A stretch of DNA of 64,000 nucleotides. Source: Desulforamulus aquiferis (GTDB taxonomy: Bacteria; Bacillota; Desulfotomaculia; Desulfotomaculales; Desulfotomaculaceae). Each line of letters begins with the position of its first letter. Position 1 is the first letter of the stretch. The translations under genes and the position numbers were made by a program. The notes below the pieces were generated by a model. It saw only the letters and a list, made by a program, of their open reading frames with translations, searched no databases and was not told where the DNA came from. Location of the stretch: positions 53,749 to 117,748 of the forward strand of contig AWVY01000062.1 of the NCBI GenBank assembly GCA_004143605.1, read 5' to 3'. Shown piece by piece: positions 18,319-27,774 of the stretch.

Positions 18319-18947
18319 TTGAGACGTAGGAAAAGAAGTTTAAGGTAAGAAAGCTAAGGTTGTTTTTTATAACCATTATATTTTCCTTACCAATCATTGG
18401 CATTCTGTTGTATGGACATTGGTTTAAGTCCATTAACCTGAATTTTGAAAGCATGTCTAGGCTGATACCTGTTATAAGTGGAAGCTTGGAACAGCCCAAA
18501 ATATCTGCCCTTGAAAAGATTTTAACTGACAATCAGTGGGAATTTGTTGAAAAAGATGTACATCCCTCAAAAGAAGATAAATATTTAACAAATTATAAGA
18601 TTACGAAAAAGGGGCTAGAGTATGGTGCCATTGAAGGGGGCCTAGTTATTTACAAGGACCGTGAATCTGCCAGGGCAGAATTCGAAGAAATGGGTAGTAA
18701 TTTCTGGGCAAAGAAGGGTGAACATATCAATGGGTATAGGTACTATCTAACTTCAATGAGAAGGGAGCCCAATGGTAGCGATCCTTTTGGAGGTAGTACA
18801 TTAAAGGGGGAAGCTGCTATTTATAACGGTGCAGATGTAGTACTCTACATCCATGTTAAAACGATTGATGACAATTTAACAGCTGTAACAAAGGATATCC
18901 AGATGTTGATTGACAAAGTATCAGACACCCTTTACAGCTTCTTATAA
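18319..18947 (+). CDS. Hypothetical membrane-anchored protein
   Basis: The clear frame begins near TTG 18360: one N-terminal hydrophobic helix (FFITIIFSLPIIGILLYG) and a ~165-residue outer or inner domain with no recognised family, containing GLVIYKDRESARAEFEEMGSNF and ending LIDKVSDTLYSFL. Upstream, a TTG at 18319 opens a very basic stretch (RRRKRSLR) that stops at once; one added base near 18343 would join it to RKLRLFFIT, making a positive-inside anchor. I give this longer extent, but the true start may be 18360. It lies downstream of the ABC-F gene, and a terminator follows. Function unknown. Confidence 0.5.
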
Positions 18948-18972
18948 AATTTAACCCTGGAGAAGGATTAAA

Positions 18973-19016
18973 AACAAAAGCCTTCACTTATTTTTGAATA
19001 GGTGAAGGCTTTTGTT
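18973..19016. terminator. Hairpin terminator
   Basis: AACAAAAGCCTTCAC (18973-18987) pairs with GTGAAGGCTTTTGTT (19002-19016), a perfect 15-bp stem ending in T-rich sequence. Confidence 0.8.
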
Positions 19017-19037
19017 CTTGCTTTTATAAATATTTCA

Positions 19038-19066
19038 TTGACGAAATAATAACTGAAGTTTACTAT
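19038..19066 (+). promoter_or_regulatory. Promoter of the TetR-HlyD-EmrB operon
   Basis: TTGACG (19038-19043) and TACTAT (19061-19066) with a 17-base spacer, about 45 bases before the tetR start. An operator for the encoded regulator is expected to overlap; I see no convincing palindrome. Confidence 0.5.
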
Positions 19067-19111
19067 TATAACTACTAGTCAGAATAATAATTAGGATTTG
19101 GAGATGGTGAG

Positions 19112-19709
19112 ATGAGAGCCAGGCAGGAGCGAGAACGGAATATAGACGGGAAATAATAATTGAAGCTACCGAGCAACTTCTAAATGAGAAGACCTTTGAC
19201 TCAATTACTATGGACGATATAGCCCTACGCTCTGATTTTTCTAAAGCGTCCATTTATCAGTATTTTAAAAACAAGGAACAATTAATGAATGAAGTCTTTT
19301 CTCAGAATTTAAAGGAAAAATGCCAATTAATCGAAGATAAATGTTTGTCTCAGGCTGATCCTATCCAGGGGCTTAGGAGCTATATAATGCTTGAATTCGA
19401 ATTTATTCAGCAGCATCCATGGATTCCCAAGGTAGTAGCAACCTTTCCCTTTAGAGATTACCGTGTAGATAAGAACATACTTGATTTATACCATCAGAAA
19501 AAAATCTAATATCAAGAATACTCCAGCGAGGCCAACAGGAAGGAGCATTTAATATTGACAATTTGGACGTCATGACCAACATGATCCTTTCTGCCTCAGA
19601 AGGAGTTAGTAAATATTTTTATAGTCGTAAATCCTCTAATATTCAAAGCCCGGAAATCGAGCTGTTTATCTCTACCATAATTAAAGGGATATCTAAGGGG
19701 GAGCAATAA
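19112..19709 (+). CDS. TetR/AcrR-family regulator of efflux operon (two frameshifts)
   Basis: Rebuilt from three frames. ATG 19112 (GAGATGGTGAG site) reads MRARQERERE; one base near 19137 joins it to YRREIIIEATEQLL. The helix-turn-helix follows: DSITMDDIALRSDFSKASIYQYFKNKEQL, with the canonical YxYFxxKxxL end. A second missing base in the A-run near 19497 joins YHQKK to NLISRILQRGQQEGAF and carries the frame to TAA 19707-19709, giving ~199 residues. TetR proteins repress neighbouring efflux genes and are released by ligand. The stop is 4 bases before the hlyD start, so it likely autoregulates the three-gene operon. Confidence 0.8.
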
Positions 19710-19713
19710 CTAA

Positions 19714-20825
19714 ATGACCAAGCCAAGTACTCAAGCAAATAATTCGGTGGATAATTCAAAGAAAAAATCCCTATCCAAGGGAGTACGTATGGCTCTTTTG
19801 GCATTGGTGGTAATCGCCTTAGCCGTATTTTGTATTCGCTGGTATATTCAGCTGAAAACTACTGTGTCAACGGATAATGCAAAAGTGTCTGCAGATCTAG
19901 TTAGCATCAGTGCGGAGGTTTCCGGTAGGCTTACCCATGTCTATGCTCAGGAGGGAAACACTGTGGAAACAGGGCAGGTGTTAGCCCAGTTGGAGGATAC
20001 CCAATATCTTATTAATACCTCCCAGGCAGAGGCAGCATGGGAGCTTAGCAAAATAGCCGTTACCAAGCTGGCCAATGATATTACCTCTGCCCAGTTGGCA
20101 GTTACCAAAGCAGAAAGTGCATTATCTGCAGCCATAGCACAGGCTGATATTAGTAAGCTAGCTATGGAAGATGCCAAGCGCGTATTGGACAATAACACTG
20201 CTTTATACGAGCAGGGAGCGGTTCCTAAGGAAACCTTGGACAGCTATACAATTAAATACGAGACAGCGGTAAAGTCCTTGGAAGCTGCCAATGCTAATGT
20301 GAATGCTGCTCAGGATTCCGTGGCAGCTGCTCAAACCCAATTGGATACCTTAAATAAAACAGGCAGTGCACCTATGCTGCCCAGGAAAAACAAGCCAAGG
20401 CGACTTATGATAATTCTCAACTGTCTCTGTCACGTACAACCATTAAATCACCTATTAGCGGAAACGTGGTAAAGGTTGCTGCTTTAGAAGGACAAAATGT
20501 AAATTCAGGAACCTCCTTGTTTACCCTTGTAAATCCTGAACGGGTTTGGATATTAGCCAATATTGAAGAGAAAAAGGTAGCACGGATACATATAGGGGAT
20601 AAGGTTAATATTGTGGTGGATGCATACCCCAATATCATTTTTGACGGACAGGTTGAAGAGATTGCCGGAGCCACCCAATCAAGTTTTTCCATATTACCGA
20701 CTGAGAACGCATCGGGTAATTTCACCAAAGTAGCCCAGCGATTACCGATAAAAATAAGCGTGGTTCAGCAAGATAATAAGTTAAAGCCGGGTATGTCCGC
20801 CGTAGTGACGATTAAGACTCAATAA
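19714..20825 (+). CDS. HlyD/EmrA-type membrane fusion protein (frameshifted)
   Basis: The periplasmic-adaptor-like partner of a DHA2 efflux pump. It has a short cytoplasmic N-terminus, one membrane helix (~25-45), then the biotinyl/lipoyl half GRLTHVYAQEGNTVETGQVLA, a long helical hairpin rich in Ala/Gln (~90-220), the second lipoyl half SRTTIKSPISGNVVKVAALEGQNV, and a beta-barrel (VNPERVWILANIEEKKV). One base missing near 20373 (YAAQEKQAKATYDNSQLS) breaks it; repaired length is ~370 residues. Ending LKPGMSAVVTIKTQ is typical. In Gram-positives EmrA-like proteins associate with EmrB to extrude drugs. The MFS gene starts 12 bases later. Confidence 0.85.
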
Positions 20826-20836
20826 GTGAGGATTTA

Positions 20837-22403
20837 ATGATGAAACCGGTGAATTACAGGATAAGGTTAACTGGGCTGCCACTTCGGTGATCATAATGGG
20901 TACCTTTTTGCAAGGCCTTACCGGAAGTATCGTTAATGTTGCAATTCCAAAGCTAATGGCTGTCTTTGGTACCAATGCCAATGATATTCAATGGGTGCTT
21001 ACCGCTTACATGCTGACCCAGGGTATCATAATAGCCCTGGCTGGCTATTTGGGGGACAAATATGGCTATAAGAAAACCTTTGTTGTTGCGCTAATACTAT
21101 TTACGCTAGGCTCATTCCTATGTGGTGCAGCAGTTAATCTTAATATGATGATTATCAGCAGAGTCATTCAGGGTATCGGGGCCGGGATTATCATCCTTTG
21201 GGTATGGCAATGTGTTCAGGATCAATCCCATATCCAAAATTGGCATGGTGCTTGGCGTTTGGGGTATTGCCGGAATGGCAACTATGGCTATAGGACCATC
21301 CCTGGGTGGATATCTAATTGAGGCTGCCAATTGGCGAATGCTTTTTTACATAAATGTTCCAATTGGCCTGCTAGCTATATTTATGGGCATTACTTTATTG
21401 TCGGAAACAGAGAAAAAGACAACTTCAGCACTGGATTCTGTAGGCATTGCAACCATCTGCATTGGATTGTTTTGTTTAATATTTGCATTAAGCAAAGGCA
21501 ATCAGATGGGCTGGGGAGATCCGCTAATTGTCGCCCTGTTGTTTTTTGGAATTATAAACCTGTTTATATTAGTAGTTCATGAACTACGATGCCCAGAGCC
21601 GGTTCTAGATATGAGGTTATTTAAAAACAAGCTTTTCACTTTGTCCACTATTATTTCTTCATTTGTTCAAGTGGCTATGATAGTGGCTGTTTACCTTTTT
21701 CCACTATTAATGCAGAATGTGCTGGGGCAGTCTGCCATGCAGACCGGACTAATTTTACTGCCCCCTGCAGTAGTTACAGCTATAATGATGCCCATCAGTG
21801 GAAAGCTGTTTGATAAATATGGTGCCCGGACTCTGGTCCTTGTCGGTATGCTAATTATGACCGTTTCATCTTACGCCATGAAGGATTTTAATGCCTTAAC
21901 ATCTTTTGACACCATGATGTTTTGGTTATCCATCCGGGGAATAGGAATTGGCTTAGCACTAGCACCGGCTATCAATGTGGGATGGTAGGAATTCCTAAGG
22001 AGTCTACCGGTACAGCCTCTTCCCTGGGGAATGTCATTAGGAGCGTAACAACCACATTTGGAATCGCCCTCATGACCAATCTGATGCAATCACGCAGTAC
22101 CTATCACTCTGCTAATTTAGCTCAGAGTGTGGTTTTGGATAATCCCGAAGGTTTGAATATGATTTCCGTCTTTCAGGGAATAGGGTTAAATGCGGGTCTG
22201 GGGAACAAGGAGGACAGATCCTTAGTATGTCTGTACTATACAAGTATTTAGCCCAGCAATCCATGGTGATGGCTATCTCAGACTGTTTCATTATAGGTGC
22301 TGTTTTGTGTTTTATAGCATTTGTTCTAACTCTATTCTTACACGATAGGAAGAAAGAGAAAATTAGCATTAGCATTCCCAGCACAGAAATGAAAAGAGCT
22401 TAA
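20837..22403 (+). CDS. DHA2-family MFS drug exporter, EmrB/QacA type (about four frameshifts)
   Basis: A 14-helix proton antiporter spread over five frames. Landmarks in order: GTFLQGLTGSIVNVAIPKLM (motif D1), GYLGDKYGYKKTF (motif A), RVIQGIGAG (motif B), GPSLGGYLIEAANWRMLFYINVPIG (motif C, DHA2), LDMRLFKNKLFTLS, GKLFDKYGARTLVLVG and GMVGIPKESTGTASSLGNVIRSV. Breaks near 20861, 21200, 21985 and 22203 are each mended by one added base, giving ~522 residues to TAA 22401-22403. It would pump amphipathic drugs together with the HlyD protein under TetR control. Four errors in 1.6 kb is the densest cluster in the window, so genuine decay of this gene is more possible than elsewhere. Confidence 0.8.
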
Positions 22404-22504
22404 TGCTAAGTAAATAGAGACCTTAACTATAAAGCTGTAGCTTTGGAAATAATATGAGAAGGCATTTTATTGGGTTGATTTATAGAAGAAGGAGGGTTTT
22501 CAAA

Positions 22505-22933
22505 ATGATCGGGGTAGAAATTGACATGGTTGTTACAGACAGCTTGAAAGCATTGGAATTATACGAAAGAGTATTTGATATCGAACGTGTTGAGGTTACA
22601 GCTTTTCCCAAAGGTGAAAATGAAGTCATTTTTACATTATACGGGGTACGTTTTCACATGTTGGATGAGAACCCGAAATTTTATTTGAAAGCACCAAAAC
22701 CGGATGAACCCAAAGCGATTTGGTTTAACATCCTTGTCCCTGACATCAAGGACACATATTCAAAGGCAATCAGCTTGGGCTGTACAGAGCTGCAACCGGT
22801 GACCGAACTGCCTGATTACGGAGTTTCCAACGCTATATTTATAGATTCCTTCGGCTATCAATGGATGCTTCATCAATTGCACAAAGAAGTAAGCTTTGAA
22901 GAACGCACACGACTTTGGGAGGAAAAAAGATAA
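22505..22933 (+). CDS. VOC/glyoxalase-family protein
   Basis: A 142-residue single VOC domain from ATG 22505 behind GGAGGG. It has two beta-alpha-beta-beta-beta modules: EIDMVVTDSLKALELYERVF with VRFHMLDENPKF, then WFNILVPDIKDTYSKAISLGCT with ISDSFGYQWMLHQ-like FIDSFGYQWMLHQLH at the end. The family covers glyoxalases, ring-cleaving dioxygenases and antibiotic-binding proteins. The sequence resembles the PhnB/YP_-type 'glyoxalase' group of unknown substrate. Metal ligands cannot be assigned with certainty. Its place beside drug-efflux and ABC-F genes could hint at a resistance or detoxification role, but this is inference only. Confidence 0.75.
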   Translation: MIGVEIDMVVTDSLKALELYERVFDIERVEVTAFPKGENEVIFTLYGVRFHMLDENPKFYLKAPKPDEPKAIWFNILVPDIKDTYSKAISLGCTELQPVTELPDYGVSNAIFIDSFGYQWMLHQLHKEVSFEERTRLWEEKR

Positions 22934-23079
22934 TTTAAAGCCTCCCTAAAATTTGTGCTTATTAAAATCTGAAATAGCGGGCTTTTCTATCCAGCCTTTA
23001 GCAGGGAAAATCAGGAACCATGTTGAAGAACGCTTAAAGACAAGGTATCTACCCTATGATCAAATAGGAGTAAATTAAT

Positions 23080-23582
23080 ATGAAAGAAATAAGGATAGAT
23101 AAAATTAAAAGCACAAATGAATTATCCTGTTTTGTTGACATTATAAGGAAATCCTTCGCAACTGAGGCAGAAAATTTTGGCCTTAATGAAAAAATGCACC
23201 AACAAATGGAGCATTTATCAATGAAACTACCTTATTTAATATTTTCAAAGATGCAAAAACCTTTGGGGTTTATTTAGGCACAGTTCCTATTGGCTTCTTT
23301 GCATTGAAGCATGCCAAGCTTGGAACATATTATCTAGAGAAACTATGTATATTACCAAACTATAGACATAATGGATATGGAAAAGATATTTTAAACTATT
23401 GTGAACAATATGTGTTGAAAAATAGAGGTGTTAGGATATCCATAGGAATAATCAATGAGAATAGTATTTTGAAGGAATGGTATATAAATAATGGTTATTA
23501 TGAAATAGAAATAAAGAAAATTGGTCATTTACCTTTTACCGTATGCTTAATGAACAAAGAACTAACTTCCGAATCTGAGTGA
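23080..23582 (+). CDS. GNAT-family N-acetyltransferase (frameshifted)
   Basis: The first 65 residues (IRIDKIKSTNELSCFVDIIRKSFATEA) match the N-terminal strand and helix of a Firmicute GNAT group; one added base near 23243 connects to FKDAKTFGVYLGTVPIGFFAL, then YYLEKLCILPNYRHNGYGKDILNY, which holds the acetyl-CoA-binding R/Q-x-x-G-x-G/A pattern (YRHNGYGKD), and INENSILKEWYINNGYYEI. Total ~167 residues. The substrate is unknown; GNATs acetylate amines of drugs, peptides or metabolites. ATG 23080 lies after ATAGGAGTAAATTAAT. The Msr(D) leader promoter begins only 14 bases after the stop. Confidence 0.75.
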
Positions 23583-23595
23583 TTGTCATACTGAA

Positions 23596-23857
23596 TTGAC
23601 AATTAAGATAGTCAATGTTATGATCCAATATATTAAATATTAGGAGGCTCGTTATCTATGTTACACTCCATGCGTATTAAATAAGCTGGTAATAAAAAGC
23701 CTTATCCACGATTGTGGGCTTTTTTGAGATGCTTATTATTACGTATGTAGACATAGATCGCGATTAGGATAGCTTTTTTGTTATACCTTGTATCGCCGTG
23801 TTCTCTCTCGTAATAAATGCAGATCTAAGCCCGCATTGTGGACTAGATCTGTTTTTT
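23596..23857 (+). promoter_or_regulatory. Promoter and tandem-terminator leader of the Msr(D)-like gene
   Basis: An almost ideal promoter, TTGACA (23596-23601)-17-TATGAT (23619-23624), precedes a short ORF (23658-23684) and two terminator-like hairpins. The first is AAAAAGCC-TTAT-CCAC-GATT-GTGG-GCTTTTT (23694-23725). The second is CAGATCTA (23820-23827) pairing with TAGATCTG (23844-23851) followed by TTTTTT. Both would end the transcript before the ABC-F gene unless the leader ORF controls folding. This is the arrangement expected for macrolide-induced attenuation. Confidence 0.7.
23658..23684 (+). CDS. Leader peptide MLHSMRIK, macrolide-arrest type
   Basis: Eight codons then TAA, with TAGGAGG ten bases upstream. 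The sequence resembles the start of the ErmD leader (MTHSMRLR) and has the R-x-K form of the known +x+ motif at which erythromycin-bound ribosomes stall. It is followed directly by attenuator hairpins and the Msr(D)-like gene, so its function as a drug sensor is a strong inference. Confidence 0.65.
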   Translation: MLHSMRIK

Positions 23858-24002
23858 ATTTCCAAAATATCAGTTTTTAACATTAGAAAGGAGCTAAACT
23901 ATGCGATACACGCATTGGTACTTCTTTTTATATAGTCCTTGCTTCTTAAATCGCAGGCTATCCTGCGAACAGAAAACTGCGATTTTGAAGGAGGCAACAA
24001 TG

Positions 24003-25449
24003 ATGGAATTATTGATAAAAGCAAAAGATATTTATGTGGAATATATGGGCCGGGATATTTTAGACATTGATGACTTGGAGCTTTATGGTTATGATAGGAT
24101 AGGTCTTGTTGGTGGGAACGGAGTAGGAAAGAGCACGTTGATAAAATTGCTGCTAGGTAAACACCCTATAGCACATGGCAAAATTGTTCGGAAGGGCAAT
24201 TTCACCTATATCCCACAGTTGGATGATGTAGCTATACAACAGGCGAAGGACTACGCTTTAATGGGCAAGCTAGGAATTGACCATTTAAAAGAAAAATATA
24301 TGAGCGGTGGCGAAGAGACTCGGCTTAAAATTGCACAGGCTCTGTCTGGAGAAGTACATGGTATCTTTGCCGACGAACCGACGTGTCACCTGGATCAGAA
24401 TGGCATTGACATTTTGATCAATCAGCTTAAATATTACTCTGGCGCTTTGCTTGTTATAAGTCATGACCGTTATTTCCTTGATCAAGTTGTCGACAAGATT
24501 TGGGAGTTGAAAGAGGGAAAGATTACCGAGTATTGGGGCGGATATTCCGAATACTTGGCCCAAAAGGAAGAAGAACGACAAAACCTAGCTGTACAATATA
24601 AGCAGTTTACCGCTGAACGAGACCGTTTAGAGAAAGCAATTACCGAAAAAAAGAGTCAGGCTCGGAGTATTGACAAAAAGGCGAAGGGAGCTTCAAGAAA
24701 AAATAACTCTGAAGGCGGCGGACGACTTGGCCATCAAAAGACGATGGGCAGCAAGCAAAAGAAGCTCCATAATGCCGCTAAAAATATGGAGCATAGAATC
24801 GAATGCTTGGTGATTTGAAGCCTCCCGAAGTCATTCGTTCCGTTCGATTCCGGCAGAGTAATTCCTTGGAACTTCACAATCCGTTCCCAATCACGGGTAA
24901 AGAGATTTCTAAACAGTTTAGAGAGAAGGTCATTTTTGATAAAGCATCTTTCCAATTTCCGTTGGGTGCTAAGATTGCAGTAACAGGTGCAAATGGAGCA
25001 GGTAAAACGACACTTTTTAAAATGATATTAGATCGCGAAGATGGCATTTCCTTATCGCCTAAAGCGGAAATCGGCTACTTCGCCCAAAACGGGTATAAGT
25101 TTGACCGTAATCAAGGTGTTATGGAGTTCATGTTGGAAAACTGTGATTACCAGGCATCTGAAATTCGCGCTGTACTGGCATCTATGGGATTTTCTTCTAA
25201 TGATGTACGCAAAGAGTTGTCTGTTTTAAGTGGTGGCGAAATCATTAAATTGCAGCTTGCTAAAATGTTGCTGGGACAATATAACATTTTACTAATGGAT
25301 GAGCCTAGCAATTTCTCGATCTTCCTACAGTGGAAGCACTAGAAAATTTAATGAAAAACTATGCTGGTACAATCATTTTCATATCCCATGATGTCCGTTT
25401 GTTGGAGAATGTGGCTGATTTAGTTTATGAAATTAAGGATAAAAAATAA
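24003..25449 (+). CDS. msr(D)-like: ABC-F ribosomal protection protein, Msr(D)-like (two frameshifts)
   Basis: A twin-ATPase of ~483 residues after repair. The opening [20 protein letters not shown], the Walker [41 protein letters not shown] and ELHNPFPI segments follow Msr(D) closely, and the second half has [28 protein letters not shown] and MDEPSNFLDLP. Breaks near 24800 and 25311 each need one base. Msr proteins bind the ribosomal E site and dislodge macrolides, ketolides and streptogramin B. ATG 24003 is eight bases after GAAGGAGG. The frame is open up to an ATG at 23901 that also has a good ribosome site. It is regulated by the leader upstream. There is no mef-type pump beside it, unlike mef/msr(D) elements. 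Confidence 0.85.
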
Positions 25450-25514
25450 TTCTGAAGGCTTAATTTGTTTTGAGATATCGTTTCTGAATGGATGATAATC
25501 AAAACACTCTCACA

Positions 25515-25551
25515 ACACCAGGGATACTGCTCAAAGTAGTATCTCTGGTGT
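25515..25551. terminator. Hairpin terminator after the Msr(D)-like gene
   Basis: ACACCAGGGATACT pairs with AGTATCTCTGGTGT around a short loop (one mismatch). Confidence 0.7.
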
Positions 25552-25702
25552 CGGTTATTACTTAGTTACAATAAACCCTTAACAAAAAAGTTGCTTTATA
25601 CATTTCTAACCTATAAATAGATGGGATATAATAACATATTGACTTAGAGTTATTTCCTAGTAAGAAAGTAGATCCCCCAAAAATAGTACAGGAGAATCGA
25701 CG

Positions 25703-26953
25703 ATGAAGGTATTATATTATGATTGCTTTTGCGGCATTAGTGGTGACATGAATTTAGGTGCATTGCTGGATTTAGGAGTTGATGAGGACTATTTAAGGCA
25801 GGAGATATCTAAACTAAATCTGGATACTGACTATGAGCTGCATATAAAAAAGGATAACAAAAGAGGAATAAGTGGAACCAGAGTGGATGTAGTCTGCCAC
25901 CATAATCATGAACACCACCATCATAATCACCACCATAATGAAGCACAGACCTCACATAAATCACAAAATAGCCATAACAACCATGAACATAGAAATTTAA
26001 AGGATATTGAAAATATAATCATAAACAGCAACCTGAATGATAAAGTAAAAAACTTAAGCCTAGCTATTTTTAATAGGGTGGCAGAGGCCGAGGCAAAGGT
26101 TCACGGAAAGCCTTTATATGAAGTGCATTTTCATGAGGTAGGGGCTGTTGACTCTATTATTGACATTGTTGGAGCGGCTGTGTGCATAGAATTCCTAAAA
26201 GTAGATAAAATAATGGCCTCTTCCGTCCAAGTGGGAGGAGGTTTCGTAAAGTGTGCCCATGGAATTATACCGGTTCCTGCTCCGGCAACCGTTGAAATTT
26301 TAAAGAATGCTCCTGTGAAATTCGGTATAGTGCCTTTTGAGACCACTACTCCTACCGGTGCAGCAATATTGGCAGCTAACGTAGGTACCTTTACAGATCA
26401 TATGACCCTTTCAATAGAAAAGGTCGGTTACGGGATAGGTCATAGAGAGCTTGAGATTCCAAACGTTTTAAGAATATATCTTGGCTACCAGGATAGAGAT
26501 GAAGCTAGAGAAGAGCAATATATATTGGAGACTAATATTGATGATATGAACCCGGAACTCTACGGTTATATTGAAGAAAAGCTTTTCGCTCAAGGGGCTT
26601 TGGATGTATTTAAATCGGCAATTACTATGAAAAAGGGCCGGGCCGCCACTAAACTTAGTGTATTGGTCAAGGAGATACATGAAAAAAGCGTAGTTGATGT
26701 AATTTTTAGAGAGACGACTTCCATAGGTGTTAGAAAATACAAGGTTGAAAAAATTATGCTGCCCAGAGACTTCATAAAGATAAACACCAAATATGGAAGT
26801 GTAAATGTGAAAAACGCATATTATCAAGGCGAAAAGGTGAAGTATAAACCAGAGTTTGAGGACTGCAAAAGGATTGCTATTGAAAGAAACATCCCCATTG
26901 CCAAGGTCTACCAAGAAGTTCACAAAATTATGGAAGCTGACAATAATTGCTAA
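25703..26953 (+). CDS. larC: LarC, nickel-pincer cofactor nickel insertase
   Basis: A 416-residue intact protein starting at ATG 25703 (AGGAGAATCGACG). LarC uses CTP to insert nickel into the pyridinium-dithioacid mononucleotide, the last step in making the nickel-pincer cofactor of lactate racemase LarA and relatives. Visible: MKVLYYDCFCGISGDMNLGALLDLGV at the N-terminus, a His-rich loop (~66-97, HHNHEHHHHNHHHNE), HFHEVGAVDSIIDIVG, PTGAAILA, and the CTP-related C-terminal domain with ETNIDDMNPE and FRETTSIGVR. In Lactobacillus plantarum LarC needs a ribosomal frameshift between its two halves; here they are one continuous frame. larB follows 52 bases downstream. No larA or larE is in the window. 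Confidence 0.9.
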   Translation: MKVLYYDCFCGISGDMNLGALLDLGVDEDYLRQEISKLNLDTDYELHIKKDNKRGISGTRVDVVCHHNHEHHHHNHHHNEAQTSHKSQNSHNNHEHRNLKDIENIIINSNLNDKVKNLSLAIFNRVAEAEAKVHGKPLYEVHFHEVGAVDSIIDIVGAAVCIEFLKVDKIMASSVQVGGGFVKCAHGIIPVPAPATVEILKNAPVKFGIVPFETTTPTGAAILAANVGTFTDHMTLSIEKVGYGIGHRELEIPNVLRIYLGYQDRDEAREEQYILETNIDDMNPELYGYIEEKLFAQGALDVFKSAITMKKGRAATKLSVLVKEIHEKSVVDVIFRETTSIGVRKYKVEKIMLPRDFIKINTKYGSVNVKNAYYQGEKVKYKPEFEDCKRIAIERNIPIAKVYQEVHKIMEADNNC

Positions 26954-27005
26954 ATAATGAAACTCTGGCAATATCTCTGAGTGGAAAGAGGGAGGGAGGA
27001 AATTG

Positions 27006-27740
27006 ATGAATAAAGCCGAGATAAGAAAACTGCTGCTAGAGGTAAAGAATAATGAAATAGAAGTCGAAGCAGCCTTGGGGGTGATTGAAGACTTACCTTA
27101 TAAGGAATTTGGATTTGCTAAGATTGATAATCACCGTGAATTACGGTTAGGATATCCAGAGGTTATCTATTGTGAAGGAAAAACTGTAGAACAAGTGACA
27201 AGCATCATCCAATTCATGCTTACTAAGGATAATAATATATTAGCAACCCGAGCTAACGAAAAGATGTACGAATCAGTAAAATATATCTGTGCAGAAGCCA
27301 AATATAACCCCCTGGGAAGAACTATCACTATTCGAAAAAAAGAAGAACAGCTCACAGACAGCTATATTGCCATTGTTGCAGCGGGAACTTCCGATATGCC
27401 GGTAGTGGAGGAAGCAGCAGAAACAGCAACCATTTTGGGCAATCGCGTGGAAAAGATAATGGATGTGGGAGTTGCAGGTATACATAGACTTTTTTCAAAA
27501 ATAGACACCATACGGGGAGCAAGGGTAGTTATCGTAGTTGCAGGCATGGAAGGAGCACTTGCCAGTGTTTTAGGAGGACTTGTTGATAAACCCATTATTG
27601 CAGTTCCAACCAGTGTAGGTTATGGGGCAAACTTTGGTGGTCTTGCGGCATTGTTAACTATGCTGAACAGTTGTGCTAGCGGTGTGAGTGTAGTTAATAT
27701 TGATAATGGTTTCGGCGCAGCTATTGCGCAGCATAATTAA
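27006..27740 (+). CDS. larB: LarB, pyridinium-3,5-biscarboxylic acid mononucleotide synthase
   Basis: 244 residues; ATG 27006 follows GGGAGGGAGGAAATTG, with an in-frame TTG three bases before. LarB carboxylates and hydrolyses nicotinic acid adenine dinucleotide to start the nickel-pincer cofactor. The C-terminal PurE-like domain is plain: IAIVAAGTSDMPVVEEAAETA, GVAGIHRL, VVIVVAGMEGALASVLGGLV, PIIAVPTSVGYGANFGGLAALLTMLNSC and a final NIDNGFGAA. The N-terminal ~90 residues are the LarB-specific extension with LDHHRxxRxGxPEVIY-type IDNHRELRLGYPEVIYCEGKT in two blocks. Co-operonic with larC. Some clostridia lack larA but use the cofactor for other LarA-type epimerases. Confidence 0.9.
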   Translation: MNKAEIRKLLLEVKNNEIEVEAALGVIEDLPYKEFGFAKIDNHRELRLGYPEVIYCEGKTVEQVTSIIQFMLTKDNNILATRANEKMYESVKYICAEAKYNPLGRTITIRKKEEQLTDSYIAIVAAGTSDMPVVEEAAETATILGNRVEKIMDVGVAGIHRLFSKIDTIRGARVVIVVAGMEGALASVLGGLVDKPIIAVPTSVGYGANFGGLAALLTMLNSCASGVSVVNIDNGFGAAIAQHN

Positions 27741-27774
27741 TAAATTATAGGAAAAACGAGAATTCAATATGCTG

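Noticed and set aside
25703..26953. Programmed frameshift in larC
   Set aside because: The two LarC halves are in one frame here, so no shift is needed.
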